A program made the translations under genes and the position numbers. A stretch of 64,000 nucleotides of DNA from Tetracladium setigerum. Lineage: Eukaryota; Ascomycota; Leotiomycetes; Helotiales. The notes beneath the pieces are model-generated. The model saw only the letters and a program-made list of their open reading frames with translations. It made no database searches and was not told the origin of the DNA. Below, one piece after another: positions 1 to 10,658 of this stretch (its first letter is position 1; each line of letters starts with the position of its first letter). The stretch covers positions 1,426,001-1,490,000 of the forward strand of contig PZJY01000013.1 of assembly GCA_031472005.1 (NCBI GenBank), written 5' to 3'.

Positions 1-1043
1 AGACAACTCAAAGCTTTAAAAAGAGAGGAGCAATAAATACTATCACATATCGTCAGCTGTCTCGTCGAGGTTCATCTAACTTTGCCGCAAGGAATTATAA
101 AATAACTACTAATTGATATTGATATTACTTTTAAGGGTATAACATAATATAACTATGATGCCCTAATAATATAAAATAAAGGTATAATACAATGCATTAT
201 ATTAATTTAATGTACTTCCTCTCTTTCGAGAGAGAGAGAGAGGCTATCTAAGTAAAGGCTCTTATATAAGGCAAGGCCTACTACGATTCAGATACACTCC
301 GGTAGTTACTATCCTTATAATATATATTAGTATTAGGTCCTTAAATAGGTCTATAATTAGATAAGCATCATGCTTACTTCTATGTACTAATGATTTACTA
401 AGTATTATTTAAATTTACGCGTTAGCCTCTTCTTTCTCTTTAATTCATCTTTCTCTTTAATAGCCTTAGTTATTAATATATTTATATTCTTACCTTTTAC
501 TTTCCTTCATTAAAGTTAATTACGCGCTACGAATACCTAGAGTTATATCACACTGTAGAAGCACTTGTATCGAGCAGTGAAGTGGTGTTGGTGAGAGCGT
601 TGTGACGCTGTGTGAAGGCCTCACAAAAGGTGATGAATTGTGCTCTTGTCCTCCTGCTATTCAGGGGGACACGCTTTTATTATATACAGGCAGTACGTGC
701 CAAGAGCGCTTTGGAACCAGGGTCCAGAGTGCTGACTCGCTGACAGCCAGCTCAATGCTGAACATTAGTCATGCGACTTCTATTTCTTGTGACAAGTTAT
801 TATATTATACTAGCGTATAATTTCGAATAAACATAATTAACAAAGAGTATTGTCTACCCTTATTAGCTTACGCGTATTTTTATAATTATTATTAAAGATT
901 AAGATATAGAACTCTCTATATAGATATAGGACCTTAGCTAGATTACGTCTAGTTACAGCAATAAGGACAGTTTTACTGCGCAACCCATAATCCGACTGAC
1001 TATCACATGCAGGTCTTCGAACTCTAAAATGCGGGTTATTTTG
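1..1043. other. AT-rich intergenic edge, no gene seen
   Basis: Very AT-rich sequence full of TTATAAT/TATATTA words, with a short GA microsatellite at 228-243. Open frames are short and none resembles a protein. The composition fits a decayed repeat or a RIP-mutated subtelomere-like region, but I recognise no transposon protein or terminal repeats. Confidence 0.6.
228..243. repeat. GA microsatellite
   Basis: About eight GA units in AT-rich surroundings. Confidence 0.85.
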
Positions 1044-1059
1044 TCAATACATACTAGCC

Positions 1060-2280
1060 TTATAGATTATCACAATGATATGAGGTTGCCCCACAGTGTC
1101 CTGCAGCAGAACAGCAGTAGCCGAAGTATGCCGTGGTATTAGTGCACTTGTATTTGTTAACGTAACCACAAGTACCGTCTGGCGACGGAGAAAAGGGCAC
1201 TGGTAAGGCAATTGGCGTTCTATGGGTGAACGGTCAGCATCATTCAATCATATCACGAATGCTCAAAGTACTTACGCAACTACTGTTGTCGCACTGGTCG
1301 TTGTCGAGGCTACAATAGAAGCACAATCGCCCGATTGGCAGTTGCCCAGTCCACACTTTGTTGATATGCTACCACACTTGAAAGATTCTCGTTAGCGGCT
1401 ACCTAAGAGGTTGACCTCACACTCCTACCTTTAAGCAGCAATTAACCCATCTACCTCCACATAAGTACCCTCCATTTCAAGAGCCACACAAGCTACCAAA
1501 ACTATACCCAAAGCCCAGACAACTACCATCCTAGCAATTTCTAATAGCATAGCACTCGCTGTAAACGCAGGGTTAGCCACCTCCGGGTTCTTCATCTACT
1601 TCTGTGCAGTATGGCACTCACTCGGTAGAACCGCACCTGTCGGAGTCAGTCCAATGCATTGAATAGAAGAGCACTTACACACCGTCAAGAAGATCCACAA
1701 GAATCGCCAAATGTCGATCCAACACAAGTCACTCGTTGTACAGATTGTTGTCCGCAGATACAACCTTGAGAAAGGGGTATTGCCGTCACTATATCAAAGA
1801 TAGGTTATCAGCATGGAACTCGTAGTATCTCTGTGAATCACCTACGTATTCGCAAACAATAACTCACGCCCGGCTTGAAGGCGCGATAGTCGTTAAGCAT
1901 TGTAGGGTTGATCTTGAAAAAAATAAGGTAGTGTGATGTTGTACTTGGCGATGAATGATTGGCACATTGTCCAGGTGTCGGTAGGTACGAGCAGCCCACA
2001 ATCCTCAACATCGGCTCTGGCCATCAGTTGCCTACTAGAAGGATTATAGAATGCATCTTTCGATGCTAGAGGACGAGCCCTCACGTCCGCAAGACACATC
2101 TCTGTCGCATGAAGGACATAAGCCCACGTCGATGAAAGGGAGCGCATGCTGTGAAGTGATGTTCGAGCAAACTTGAGAAGAATGGGAGACAGATTTGCTA
2201 CATGTGGAAAGGTGATTCGTGTTAGCAGTGATACATTTCCTTCGGCCGTTGAGAAAGTTATTCAACAAGGTATGAAGCAA
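1060..2280 (-). pseudogene. Decayed LysM / chitin-binding type 1 (hevein-like) secreted protein gene
   Basis: Reading the minus strand from about 2280 to 1060 gives, in broken frames, the parts of a fungal chitin-binding LysM protein. A LysM-like segment (DTWTMCQSFIAKYNITLPYF) lies near 1910-2000. Below it are pieces of hevein-type domains: one near 1665-1740, one near 1440-1530 with NGGYLCGGRW followed by NCC, a Cys-rich piece (CGLGNCQSGDC) near 1300-1370, and a good last domain at 1060-1179 with CGYVNKYKC, GYCCS and GHCGATSYHC before a TAA. Plausible introns remain (for example GTAAGT to CATAG near 1233-1280). Breaks: a frame change at a run of seven A (1917-1923) and several in-frame TGA/TAG codons, many explicable as C-to-T changes as in RIP. 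Such proteins bind chitin and mask or protect hyphae; this copy looks dead. The N-terminal limit is approximate. Confidence 0.6.
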
Positions 2281-2708
2281 ATACGGGAATGAAGGATCTA
2301 TCGGGCTACTCCAGTCTCGCAGGAATTTTGGGGGAGACGATTTTCATCCAGAAATCCAGGAAGAACTGCATGGGACCGGTAGCAATAGATCTTGGAAACG
2401 TCAAAGTTTCAAGGGTAGAACAATGTAACGTGCGTGGGTGGATTGGCGCTTGACAAGGACTTCGGAGGACAAATCTTAATCAATACCGGAACAATTCTCA
2501 AAAGGGGGTCGTACTGGTACCTGCTGCATGCATGTTTGGATCCTTGAACAATGTAATAATAGTAAGGTCATCTTATCTAAGACAATGTGAATGCCAAGGA
2601 TTGTGTCACCTAGTAGGTAACAAGCTTAATTCCACGACCATCGAATAAAACCCCCGGCTGCATATTCACTTTAGCCAAGATGAACCCACACAACATCAAT
2701 ATCCCATC
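2281..2708. other. Intergenic, nothing recognised
   Basis: No credible coding frame. It contains the upstream region of the F-box gene, with pyrimidine-rich sequence close to its start. Confidence 0.5.
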
Positions 2709-4368
2709 ATGGCAGCCTGTGCAACCATAACGAAAAACATATCGAACCTTCGTCCTTTCCCCCCTTCTTCCCCTTCTTCCTTCTTTCTATTTGCCAACTA
2801 CACGACAACGCTGCCCTTCATGTGTCCCTTGTCCCGTACTCCACCGGAAATAGTGCTCCGCATCCTCCAGAGCTGCAGCAACTTTACCGAACTTCTGGCC
2901 TTCGCTTCCACATGCAAGCATGTTCACTCTATCTGGACTCAGAACTCTCAGGCGGCCATCACAAAGGCATTGGTAGCGAGTTTGAATGTGCAGAATTTCA
3001 ATGATGCACTACTTGCTGTATGTCGCTTTCACCCTGATCACCACTTCTTACCGCAGTGCTAATTCATCTCAGGTCAGGGCGACTAACATCATTCGCAAGG
3101 CTATCCTAGCCGGATCTCACATCTCGCCCTTGTTTCCACTCTCGGAATTGCTCGGGTGTTACGAGCAACCTAGTCTAGAGGAATTGAGACTTGTACTCGA
3201 TTTTCAGTACCTAGTGAGATGTCTTGAAAAATTGTTCTTGTACGGCACCAGAGATCGAGCGGGCCAACGATATCACCCGTCCGAAGTGGTAGCCGCTGGA
3301 ATGTTTGGCTCTTTTGACGATGATGACTGGAAACGTTTCAGGTGCAACTTCCACCGAGCTGTGTACAGGGTTCTTCTCTCGGGTGCGGTTCTGTATGGAG
3401 CTTACAATGACCCACTTGCCCAAGTGCAGAGAGTGCAGCGTTACGATGAAGGCTTTCTTCAATTCGAGAGGGCCGCTCACAGCCCCGGCGAGTTTGGCGT
3501 TAAACAATTTCAGCGTCAGATGAGCAGCGAAGAGCGTCGTTATCTGTGCGGCTTTCCAGTTTACAGTCTCCACTTTCAAGGAGACGACAAGAAGAACAAG
3601 CTCGAGGATGAGGCTTGCCAGGCCATCTTTGAACCTCTGGCCAAGTGGATCATTCAAGATGGGAGGGCTCGTGGAATTCAGAACGCGCAAGAAAAGGCCA
3701 ACGATGACTCCGACTCACACGAAGGAGACGCCGAGGAAGGAGAAGCTGTCGAGTCGACGTATAGCCCCGGTGATGCCGGGTCAATTGAGGAGATTATGAT
3801 GATTATTAGTGCCTTGGAACAAGTCACCAACAAGATCGCAAACGTGGATGGCATTGCGAGATATGGCCTTCGTTATCTTCCTGATCAGGAAGTTGTCGAT
3901 ATAAACGTGTCACGGAAGGTCACCGTTATCATCTATGGTGAATTTGCTTTGGAAGAAATATGTATGCCTCCGAAGTCTGAAGGCATGGGTAAAGCGCTTC
4001 TGGTTGCTCGGTATTTACAGCCACAATCGAATGAACGCACGCGGGGAAAGGATAGTTCCGGCCAGGATCGAAAAGTACCACACCCTTTGATCAACATTCC
4101 GCATGTGATTAACCGGCTGCATCATGCTGTCAAGACTCCGAACACGAAGAACGACTATCCTGCACCACCTCCTATCTACGACTTTTTCATATTTGCAGCC
4201 CGCAAATACCTCAACCTGAAATTTCAGCCCGAGTTTTTGGCGCAAAGTCCACACAGCGGATATATCGCACAGATTAATTGGGGCGGTGCTCTTGTAGAGG
4301 TAGAAGACTACCCATTCATCGAGTACACCCCCCCTGTACTATCTCATCAAATCCAAGCAGGTTATTAA
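2709..4368 (+). CDS. F-box domain protein
   Basis: Two exons, 2709-3017 and 3073-4368; the 55 bp intron has a GCTAAT branch site and a CAG acceptor and keeps the frame, giving 534 residues. The N-terminal third holds an F-box-like segment (about residues 40-85) with LSRTPPEIVLRIL and then ASTCKHVHSIW, the usual fungal F-box pattern. F-box proteins recruit substrates to SCF ubiquitin ligases through Skp1. The rest (acidic around residues 260-280, otherwise helical) has no repeat or domain I recognise, so the substrate is unknown. A start at 2820 (Met38) would also keep the F-box. Large lineage-specific families of such proteins are common in these fungi. Downstream, in the same frame, lies a broken secreted-protein gene. 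Confidence 0.8.
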
Positions 4369-4386
4369 AATATTCGGATTACGGAG

Positions 4387-4982
4387 TTGAGGATTGGGGC
4401 TATTCACCTTTATCGTCCTCAGCTTGCCACAGGGTCACATACTACTGTCATAGTTACAATAATCGTGACACCTCCACCAGTAATCATCACCCAAATCACA
4501 GTCGTCACAGTTCCTGCGCTGGCGCCGACAATTCCGGTAAATCCACCTGCGCCAAATCCAGAGCCGCCCAAGCCAGATCAAAATACCGAATTTAGCACTT
4601 GTTTCAAGTCTGGAAGACGGGTCATTGGAGGCACTGTGCAGTGATCTTACGAGCAGTTCTGTTCGTGGGCCAATGGCCAAAGGATCAAGGAGAACAAATA
4701 CTTGAAAATCAACGGACCTGGCGATTTCTTCTCTGAAGTGGTCATGTCTGTCGTTGGGAAGAATAACTGTGACTTTCAATGGATAGCACCGACTGCAGGA
4801 GAATCTTCAGCAGGGTTGTTGGGTGTAGACCAGGGGGTTAGTTGTTGCGTATTGGCAGTACGGTTGAGAGCAATTGTGCTAACTGGACTATTGACCCCAT
4901 TGCAAGCATCAAGACGGAGTTCTATATCACTATTCCCATCCTTTTTCAAGTCTGTCGCTTGATTGACTTCTTTTCTGGGTAA
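4387..4982 (+). pseudogene. Broken Cys-rich secreted-protein fragment
   Basis: Downstream of the F-box gene a frame with no ATG start carries a Val/Ile/Thr/Pro stretch (VIVTIIVTPPPVIITQITVV) and a Pro-rich linker, then stops at TGA 4642-4644. The same frame continues immediately with SYEQFCSWANGQ and DFFSEVVMSVV, and after a one-base frame change near 4842-4848 reads RIGSTVESNCANWTIDP up to TAA at 4980-4982. The pattern FC..W, NGPGDFF, NC..W.IDP resembles the Cys-rich tail of fungal chitin-active secreted proteins (class V chitinase-associated type); that likeness is from memory. The TGA could be a C-to-T change of CGA. An alternative is that GTATTG at 4849 starts an intron (a GCTAAC branch site follows), in which case only the TGA is a defect. 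Confidence 0.4.
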
Positions 4983-5666
4983 TCTAACAGAATTGACCCG
5001 ATCCAAACAACGACAGTGGTGCCTAAACAAGGTATCATTCGTAGCTGCATTATATCCCAGCCTAGAAAGCTAGCAATTTATTCATGATTACACCTTGATA
5101 CCTGAGCGCAAGATGAATCTTCTTGTTTGTATTATTGTTGCTCTCGAATAATTATCTTGTACGACGTGATGACATAGCAATTGAAGTGTCTACCTAGGTA
5201 AGTAAGCAAGTACCAAGGCATGAAATGAAATGCCAAGATTGGTACCACCTGAGCCAAGTCAGTCCAAGGTAGTTTGTCTATTAATGAATAATGGAAGTCA
5301 TATAATAATTTAACCGAAATAGGTAAATAAATACGATGCTTAAGGTACCTAGGTAGGTAGGTCCCTATTACTCAAGACTGGGCCGAGAACTTGTGGGCTG
5401 CCCCGACTGCCCCGACTTCCCCGACTTCCCCGGCTAATCCACTATTCTGCATGATCGCCTTGGAGGGGTCTTGATGCGCGGGGTACACGATTCAATGATT
5501 ATAGAAACCTACCTGGCCCATATCCTTTCACTATACTGTCAGTATCATGATCCATCCATCCATGTCCTTGATGAAAAGTTCTTCTCTTGGAATCCTATCA
5601 TCTTCATAACCGCCCCCTCGAGAAATCCCACTGGTATTAAGCTCACGGAGACACAAGCTTACCATC
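4983..5666. other. Intergenic with TACCTAGG-type words and a 9-bp minisatellite
   Basis: No coding frame. It holds two tracts of the recurrent ACCTAGGTA(GGTA) word (about 5191-5206 and 5345-5363) and a four-copy 9-bp repeat at 5401-5436, just upstream of the PhyH gene. Confidence 0.6.
5401..5436. repeat. 9-bp minisatellite, four copies
   Basis: Units CCCCGACTG, CCCCGACTT, CCCCGACTT, CCCCGGCTA in tandem, about 230 bp upstream of the PhyH start. Confidence 0.85.
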
Positions 5667-6917
5667 ATGCCATCTTCTACAATCTCCGACGCAGAGTGTA
5701 GCTTGCGAGAAAAGCAGCTCTTTGTCAACGACGGCCGCCTGCCACTGGAGTTTATGGGCCTGCTCAGGCCAACGACTCTCGACACGCCCATCGAAGAGAT
5801 CCAACGACGATACAAAGAAGACGGCTATCTATTTGTCAAGGGTCTCGTCCCACGACAAGATATCCTCCAGGCGAGACGAAAGTACTTCGAGCTACTCGCT
5901 CCCACGAAGGTCCTCGAACCCGGAACGAAGCCAGTTGAGGGCATCTTCAACTCGGCCCAAGATAATTTGAACTTTCCGGGCATCGGCGCAGGAGTCGCGA
6001 ATAGTACGGACGAGCAAGGTCGAACCATCGGCCCCAATCTCGAGGTTGCACGGTTGTTTGGTGACTTGGCCCTACAAGCGCACTCGGAAGACTGGTATAA
6101 AGAAGACCTCTGCAGACATCCAGCCTTGCAAGAGTTCGTCGCCAAGATGACGGGTTGGGGCGACAGCACCTTGAGCATTCGCAGGACGCTCTTGCGGAAC
6201 AACACGCCGGGAAACAAAGCCATAGGAGTGCACTACGATCAAATCTTTCTCCGACATGGAGAAGATACCTTCGTCACGGCGTGGGTTCCGATCGGCGATA
6301 TCGCGATTGATGGGGGAGGCTTAATTTACCTGGAGAAAGGTCAGTCAATAAATTTCTACGTCTACTCCCAACTCCTGCCTGAAATAAACCTTTCTGAACA
6401 TGGCCCTAGGCCACATACTTGGTGCGGAGATCGAAGAAGATTTCACCAGACGGGCCAGGGGAGCTGGCATGCCGGAAGAAGAGGTCAAGAGCGCCTACAA
6501 CCAGAATATGATGAACGGAGGACTTCTAGCAGACGGACCAATCGAGTTTGCAAAGCAGCACAACAGGCGCTGGCTTCTGACTGCTTACGAAGCCGGCGAT
6601 ATTGTCTTCCACAATTCCTATGCGGTATGTTACTCTAATCAAGCAGTTGAATCGGATTTCCCACCAAGATCATCAAACCTTCCTTTCTTGAGAGAAGAGC
6701 TAACGAGAAACAGATTCACGCCTCGACGATCAATCATGATAAGAATAACGTTATCCGTCTCGGCACTGACCTACGTTATGTGGATTCGAGTCGTCCGTGG
6801 GATGAGGTGGGAACTACCTATACTTGCCAGTTGTCGCATTATTATGAATTGCCTGACTGACTGAACCTGTGTGCACAGAGATGGGCCAATATTCTTCGTC
6901 CTGGAGATGGGTTGTGA
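5667..6917 (+). CDS. Phytanoyl-CoA dioxygenase (PhyH) family Fe(II)/2-oxoglutarate enzyme
   Basis: Four exons (5667-6339, 6410-6624, 6714-6806, 6879-6917), 339 residues; all joints keep frame and have CTGAAC/GCTAACG/CTGAC branch sites. The fold is shown by SIRRTLLRNNTPGNK, the metal motif GVHYDQ (His189-x-Asp191), AWVPIGDIAIDGGGLIYLE, the distal IHAS (His298) and RLGTDLRY with the Arg expected to bind 2-oxoglutarate. The end, RWANILRPGDGL, matches the usual C-terminus of fungal PhyH-like proteins. These are non-haem oxygenases that hydroxylate small molecules; substrate cannot be told. No pathway partners sit beside it. The family also occurs in secondary metabolism, but the neighbours here do not suggest a cluster. 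Confidence 0.88.
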
Positions 6918-8676
6918 GCTCGAAATCGACAGAGTAATTAGCCCAATGTTCTTGGAGAAAGTCGGGTAGTCTGGCAACATATATACCTAGATAGATCCAT
7001 GTGCTATCAGTGTTGTTCATTTAATGGTGTGCATAGAGAGGAACGTCTTTTGGATAGGAGGGGAGATGTAGTTGTTGCTTTTGGTTGAACAATCACCCGC
7101 CTCGGTCGGTTTTCACCTAGATTATAATCCAGTAGCTTTGCCACTGCGTTTCTTTGACGACAAAACCTATTTATCTCACTAAAGTAAGAGATGATCGTGT
7201 TGGCTTACCGCTGTAAGAACCTTTCTTCCTGACAGCATACCAGCGCTCAGTCATGGTCAACGGTCATCTTACAATTCGTTCCAACGCATCCGAAGTATTG
7301 TACCGCACTAATCCAAATGCGTATGAAGAAAGTTGACGACGAAATTGTCTCCTAGAAGAAGATGACCCGAGAACGCGCTCTGATTATTGTAGATGGATTG
7401 AGAAGTCCCTGTGCTAGTGTAGGTATTTCGAAGCATTAACACTAGCGGATGACCAATTAAGCTTTATCGCTTCCGTCCCTGCAATGGACTCGGCTCCGCC
7501 AGCCCCGAACTTGGGTGAGCACTTTGTTTGAGTTGAGGGAGAGGACCATATATGCCTTACCTATCTAGCTAGGTAATGTACCATGGGAGGATGAATCTAA
7601 CACCAAAAGAGGCAAATCTTCTTCGTGGGATGGTCTTGCCTCATTGAGAGAATTCAGCCTCCCTCCCACACATGGAGATACGGGGAGTGCACCTGATACC
7701 CCAAGGAGCATTATGCCTCTTCCTATGCAATAGATTGAGGATTTGGCTAAATACTATTCGTCGTCTGGATCTTAATACTGCGGAAGATACGGTTGCTAAC
7801 AGACCCAGAGGGATTATCCGCGGATTGACTATTTGTGGCATGAAGTCGAGCGACGTTGACACAGCCAACCGTATAGGGCCAACATATGGAATGATGGCCA
7901 TTTTCTGGTGTAAAGGCCACCAAAGAGGAATTCAAAGCTTTCAACGAGGGGAAGCTCCAGAAGGCCCAGTAGCTCGAGGAATTTTGCCTTTTCGTCATTG
8001 GACAGTGGAGATTTTGGTGGGATATTTCGAAGTAGAATAGATACGAGGTACTGTAGCTTTGATAGCATCCGAGCACAGGAATACATCAACAGATCTCCTC
8101 TAAGCCTCTTCGACGCAATTTACAGTAGCCTGCTGGGTGTACTTCACAAATTAGCTTCTCCAGTCAAGAACTCGCACATGCCTACCTTGGGTGCCTGCAC
8201 GGCAAGTACGTCGAAGTGGTCGAGATAGAGAATGCAACAATAGCATCCTGTGAAGGAGGATATTCGCAACAATATTCAAATAGAGAAAGCGTGGACCTGT
8301 TGCGCTGGGCAAGATGTTTGTTGACGGTCAGGTAATTATGAGCGAGCTTGGAATTCGAGCCTTGGCAGACTCAATATTATATGATATGGATCATGGGTCC
8401 ACGTGACTTGCACGTGGAATTGGGAGTCTGAGCTCCCTGCCTTACATACCCAACGTTCGGAGACAACACAAGCCCAAAGGTATACAAGATCTCTTCTAGC
8501 TGAAATTTAACACTGGGCATATCACAGCTCTATGGAATTACTCTGTGCGCGTGCTCGTGACCTTGAGAGGCAACAAATCGGGCTGGTAACCTTCCCCAAA
8601 CCCCGAGCCGGATATCAATCAACTTCTTTGTTGCTGTATACCGCCTGCCTTCGAGCTTTCTTGGTAGATTGAAGCC
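6918..8676. other. Intergenic, no supportable gene
   Basis: A 1.76 kb gap. Overlapping open frames on both strands between 7640 and 8090 (up to 122 codons) share no family motif and look like chance. Promoter of the next gene lies at the right end. A TACCTATCTAGCTAGGTAA word sits near 7558-7576. Confidence 0.5.
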
Positions 8677-9610
8677 ATGGGAAAGAAGAAACAAACATCC
8701 CAGACCCCACAGTCTGAGGTAACAACGCCAGATTGGCCAGCACTGAAACCGCTCCTGCCGCCACTGGAATTATCGCTGTGCACAATTGCAGAGTCGCAGA
8801 TCGTCACAGTACGGAACTTTTGGACCCGGAAACTATGCCAGAATTATGTATCTTTTCTTCAGTCTCTACCGCTGACTACTACTTCCGGAAAACCCAAGAA
8901 GGGGGAGGCATTAAGAGTCAACGACAGATTCGAAGTCATGGACGACGGTTTCGCGAATAGGTTGTGGTTGGAAACAGGTCTTAAGGAGCTCATCTGTGGG
9001 GAGGAAGGGGGGCATGAATATGGCGAAGAGGAGATGGGGGAAGAGGAGAGGAATCAGTACTGGTTCGTCATCGTTGCTGATTTTTCTCAACATTCTCGTC
9101 TGATTGTGACTTCAGGGGTGGAGAGGTTGTAGGTCTGAACCCAAGAATCCGGATTTACAGGTACACAAAAGGACAGTATTTTGATTGTCACTGTAGGTTC
9201 CATTTTCTCGAAGCTAAAGAAAGACTCTGATCGTTTTCAGATGACGAATCAAATTTGTTAACTCTTAACACGAAACCTTCACCAACTCCAGCAAAGACGA
9301 CCTGGACCTTTCTGCTGTATCTGTCCTCTCCAGCAACAGGTTGCGAAGGAGGGCAGACAGTTTTCTACCCAGAGGAATTACCGGGGAGACCATCGCCTAT
9401 TGACAAGGAGATCGCAATTGAGCTGGAGGTTGGTATGGCGCTGCTACATAAGCATGGGGATGATTGCATGTTGGTGAGTCTAAGCTACTACCTATCAGTG
9501 TGAAAATTGAACTGGGGTTATCAAAAACTAACGATTCACAGCATGAGGGACGAGAAGTCACTGCGGGTGAGAAATGGGTTATTAGAAGTGATCTTTGTGT
9601 TAGAAGATAG
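8677..9610 (+). CDS. Prolyl 4-hydroxylase-like 2-oxoglutarate/Fe(II) oxygenase
   Basis: Four exons (8677-9062, 9116-9192, 9241-9473, 9542-9610), 254 residues. The double-stranded beta-helix residues are all visible: IRIYRYTKGQYFDCHYDES gives His154-x-Asp156, TFLLYLS and GGQTVFYPE are the conserved sheet motifs, the distal His233 opens exon 4 (HEGREVTAGEKW) and Lys243 is the expected 2-oxoglutarate anchor. This is the P4Hc superfamily form found in fungi as small soluble proteins without signal peptide, so collagen-type substrates are unlikely; the target is unknown. Exons 1 and 2 join inside a Trp codon, which fixes the intron edges. The N-terminal 35 residues are Lys/Pro-rich and probably flexible. 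Confidence 0.87.
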
Positions 9611-10658
9611 ACAATATCACGTACCCTTCTCCGCCTTTCTGCCCATAGCTCTCGCCACTTTCTTCCCTTGCCCATGGTTAATGTAATGTCCCATGCCGAG
9701 GAGACCATATTTAATTTCTCTAGGCACGGCTACTCAAAACGGCCTTCTCAATGTTCAATTGCAATTAACCTCTTGTGAAGTGGGATGGTCTTGTATGATT
9801 TGATTTGTATATGCTAGGCCATGTGCCAGGATGAGATGAGTACCCCATTTTGCTCCACTTGTCCCCAGAAGACGGGTTGCCAATGTCTTCTTTGAAAGCC
9901 TCTTGATTGCTCATCTTATACTGCTATCATAGCTGAGATATGGTACGTGAAGTAATCATGGGCTAGCGTGTATATTATGCCTACATGGTCTTCCTTTGTT
10001 CGCCCGCTGTCTTTCATACCTTACCCTTCCTGCTTACCTTAGAGCGGCAATCAGGTTTGGTGGACTTACAAATACTACTTTAAAAATTGCTTTGCTCGTG
10101 GTACTCAGCGTGACGCATTGATATGCCATGGATGTGAACGTTGGAAGAATATATATGTTCGCCTTTCTGCTTTCTCAGTTGAGAAGTAAGTATAGGGAGT
10201 CAATACATTTGTAGCACTAGAGAAGTCCCGCAATCTCGCCTTTCTATTTCCTGCTGCAGCAGTCGTACAGTTGGGCTCTTTCCAACCTTTCTCATACCAG
10301 GGCCAGTGAGTGATGATGTAACGTGAATAATGCACGTGGGGTGATGTGAGATGCAAGCTGGTCAACGAAGAGGTCGCGATTGCATGAACAACTACTGCTG
10401 TCTAAGGATTCCAGGAAACGGATGGTAAGTGACCAGAGGAAAAGTATCGCATAGATTAAAAATGGTAAGAGAATCAAAATCATTTTCCGATCCCCCAGTT
10501 GCCTAAATTCCGCGAGGGTCATGAATCTAGTTGATGCCGAAGAGACAAGAAATCGTATCATATGATGCAAGAAAATGCCTCCCATAACCCATATACACCC
10601 AAATTTAAATGGTCCAAGTGATTTCCATGCTTGAAGTAGCAGCTCTGAACGTATCGAA
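9611..10658. other. Intergenic between convergent genes
   Basis: Contains the 3' ends of the hydroxylase-like and D-lactate dehydrogenase genes. A 97-codon ATG frame on the minus strand (10292-10585) with one hydrophobic stretch is the only notable frame; I have no evidence it is a gene. Confidence 0.5.

Noticed and set aside
3211..3690. 159-codon antisense frame inside the F-box gene
   Set aside because: Shadow of the coding strand; no independent evidence.
7641..8089. Overlapping frames on both strands between PhyH and the hydroxylase-like gene
   Set aside because: Three frames of similar size overlap, none with a recognisable motif; likely chance.
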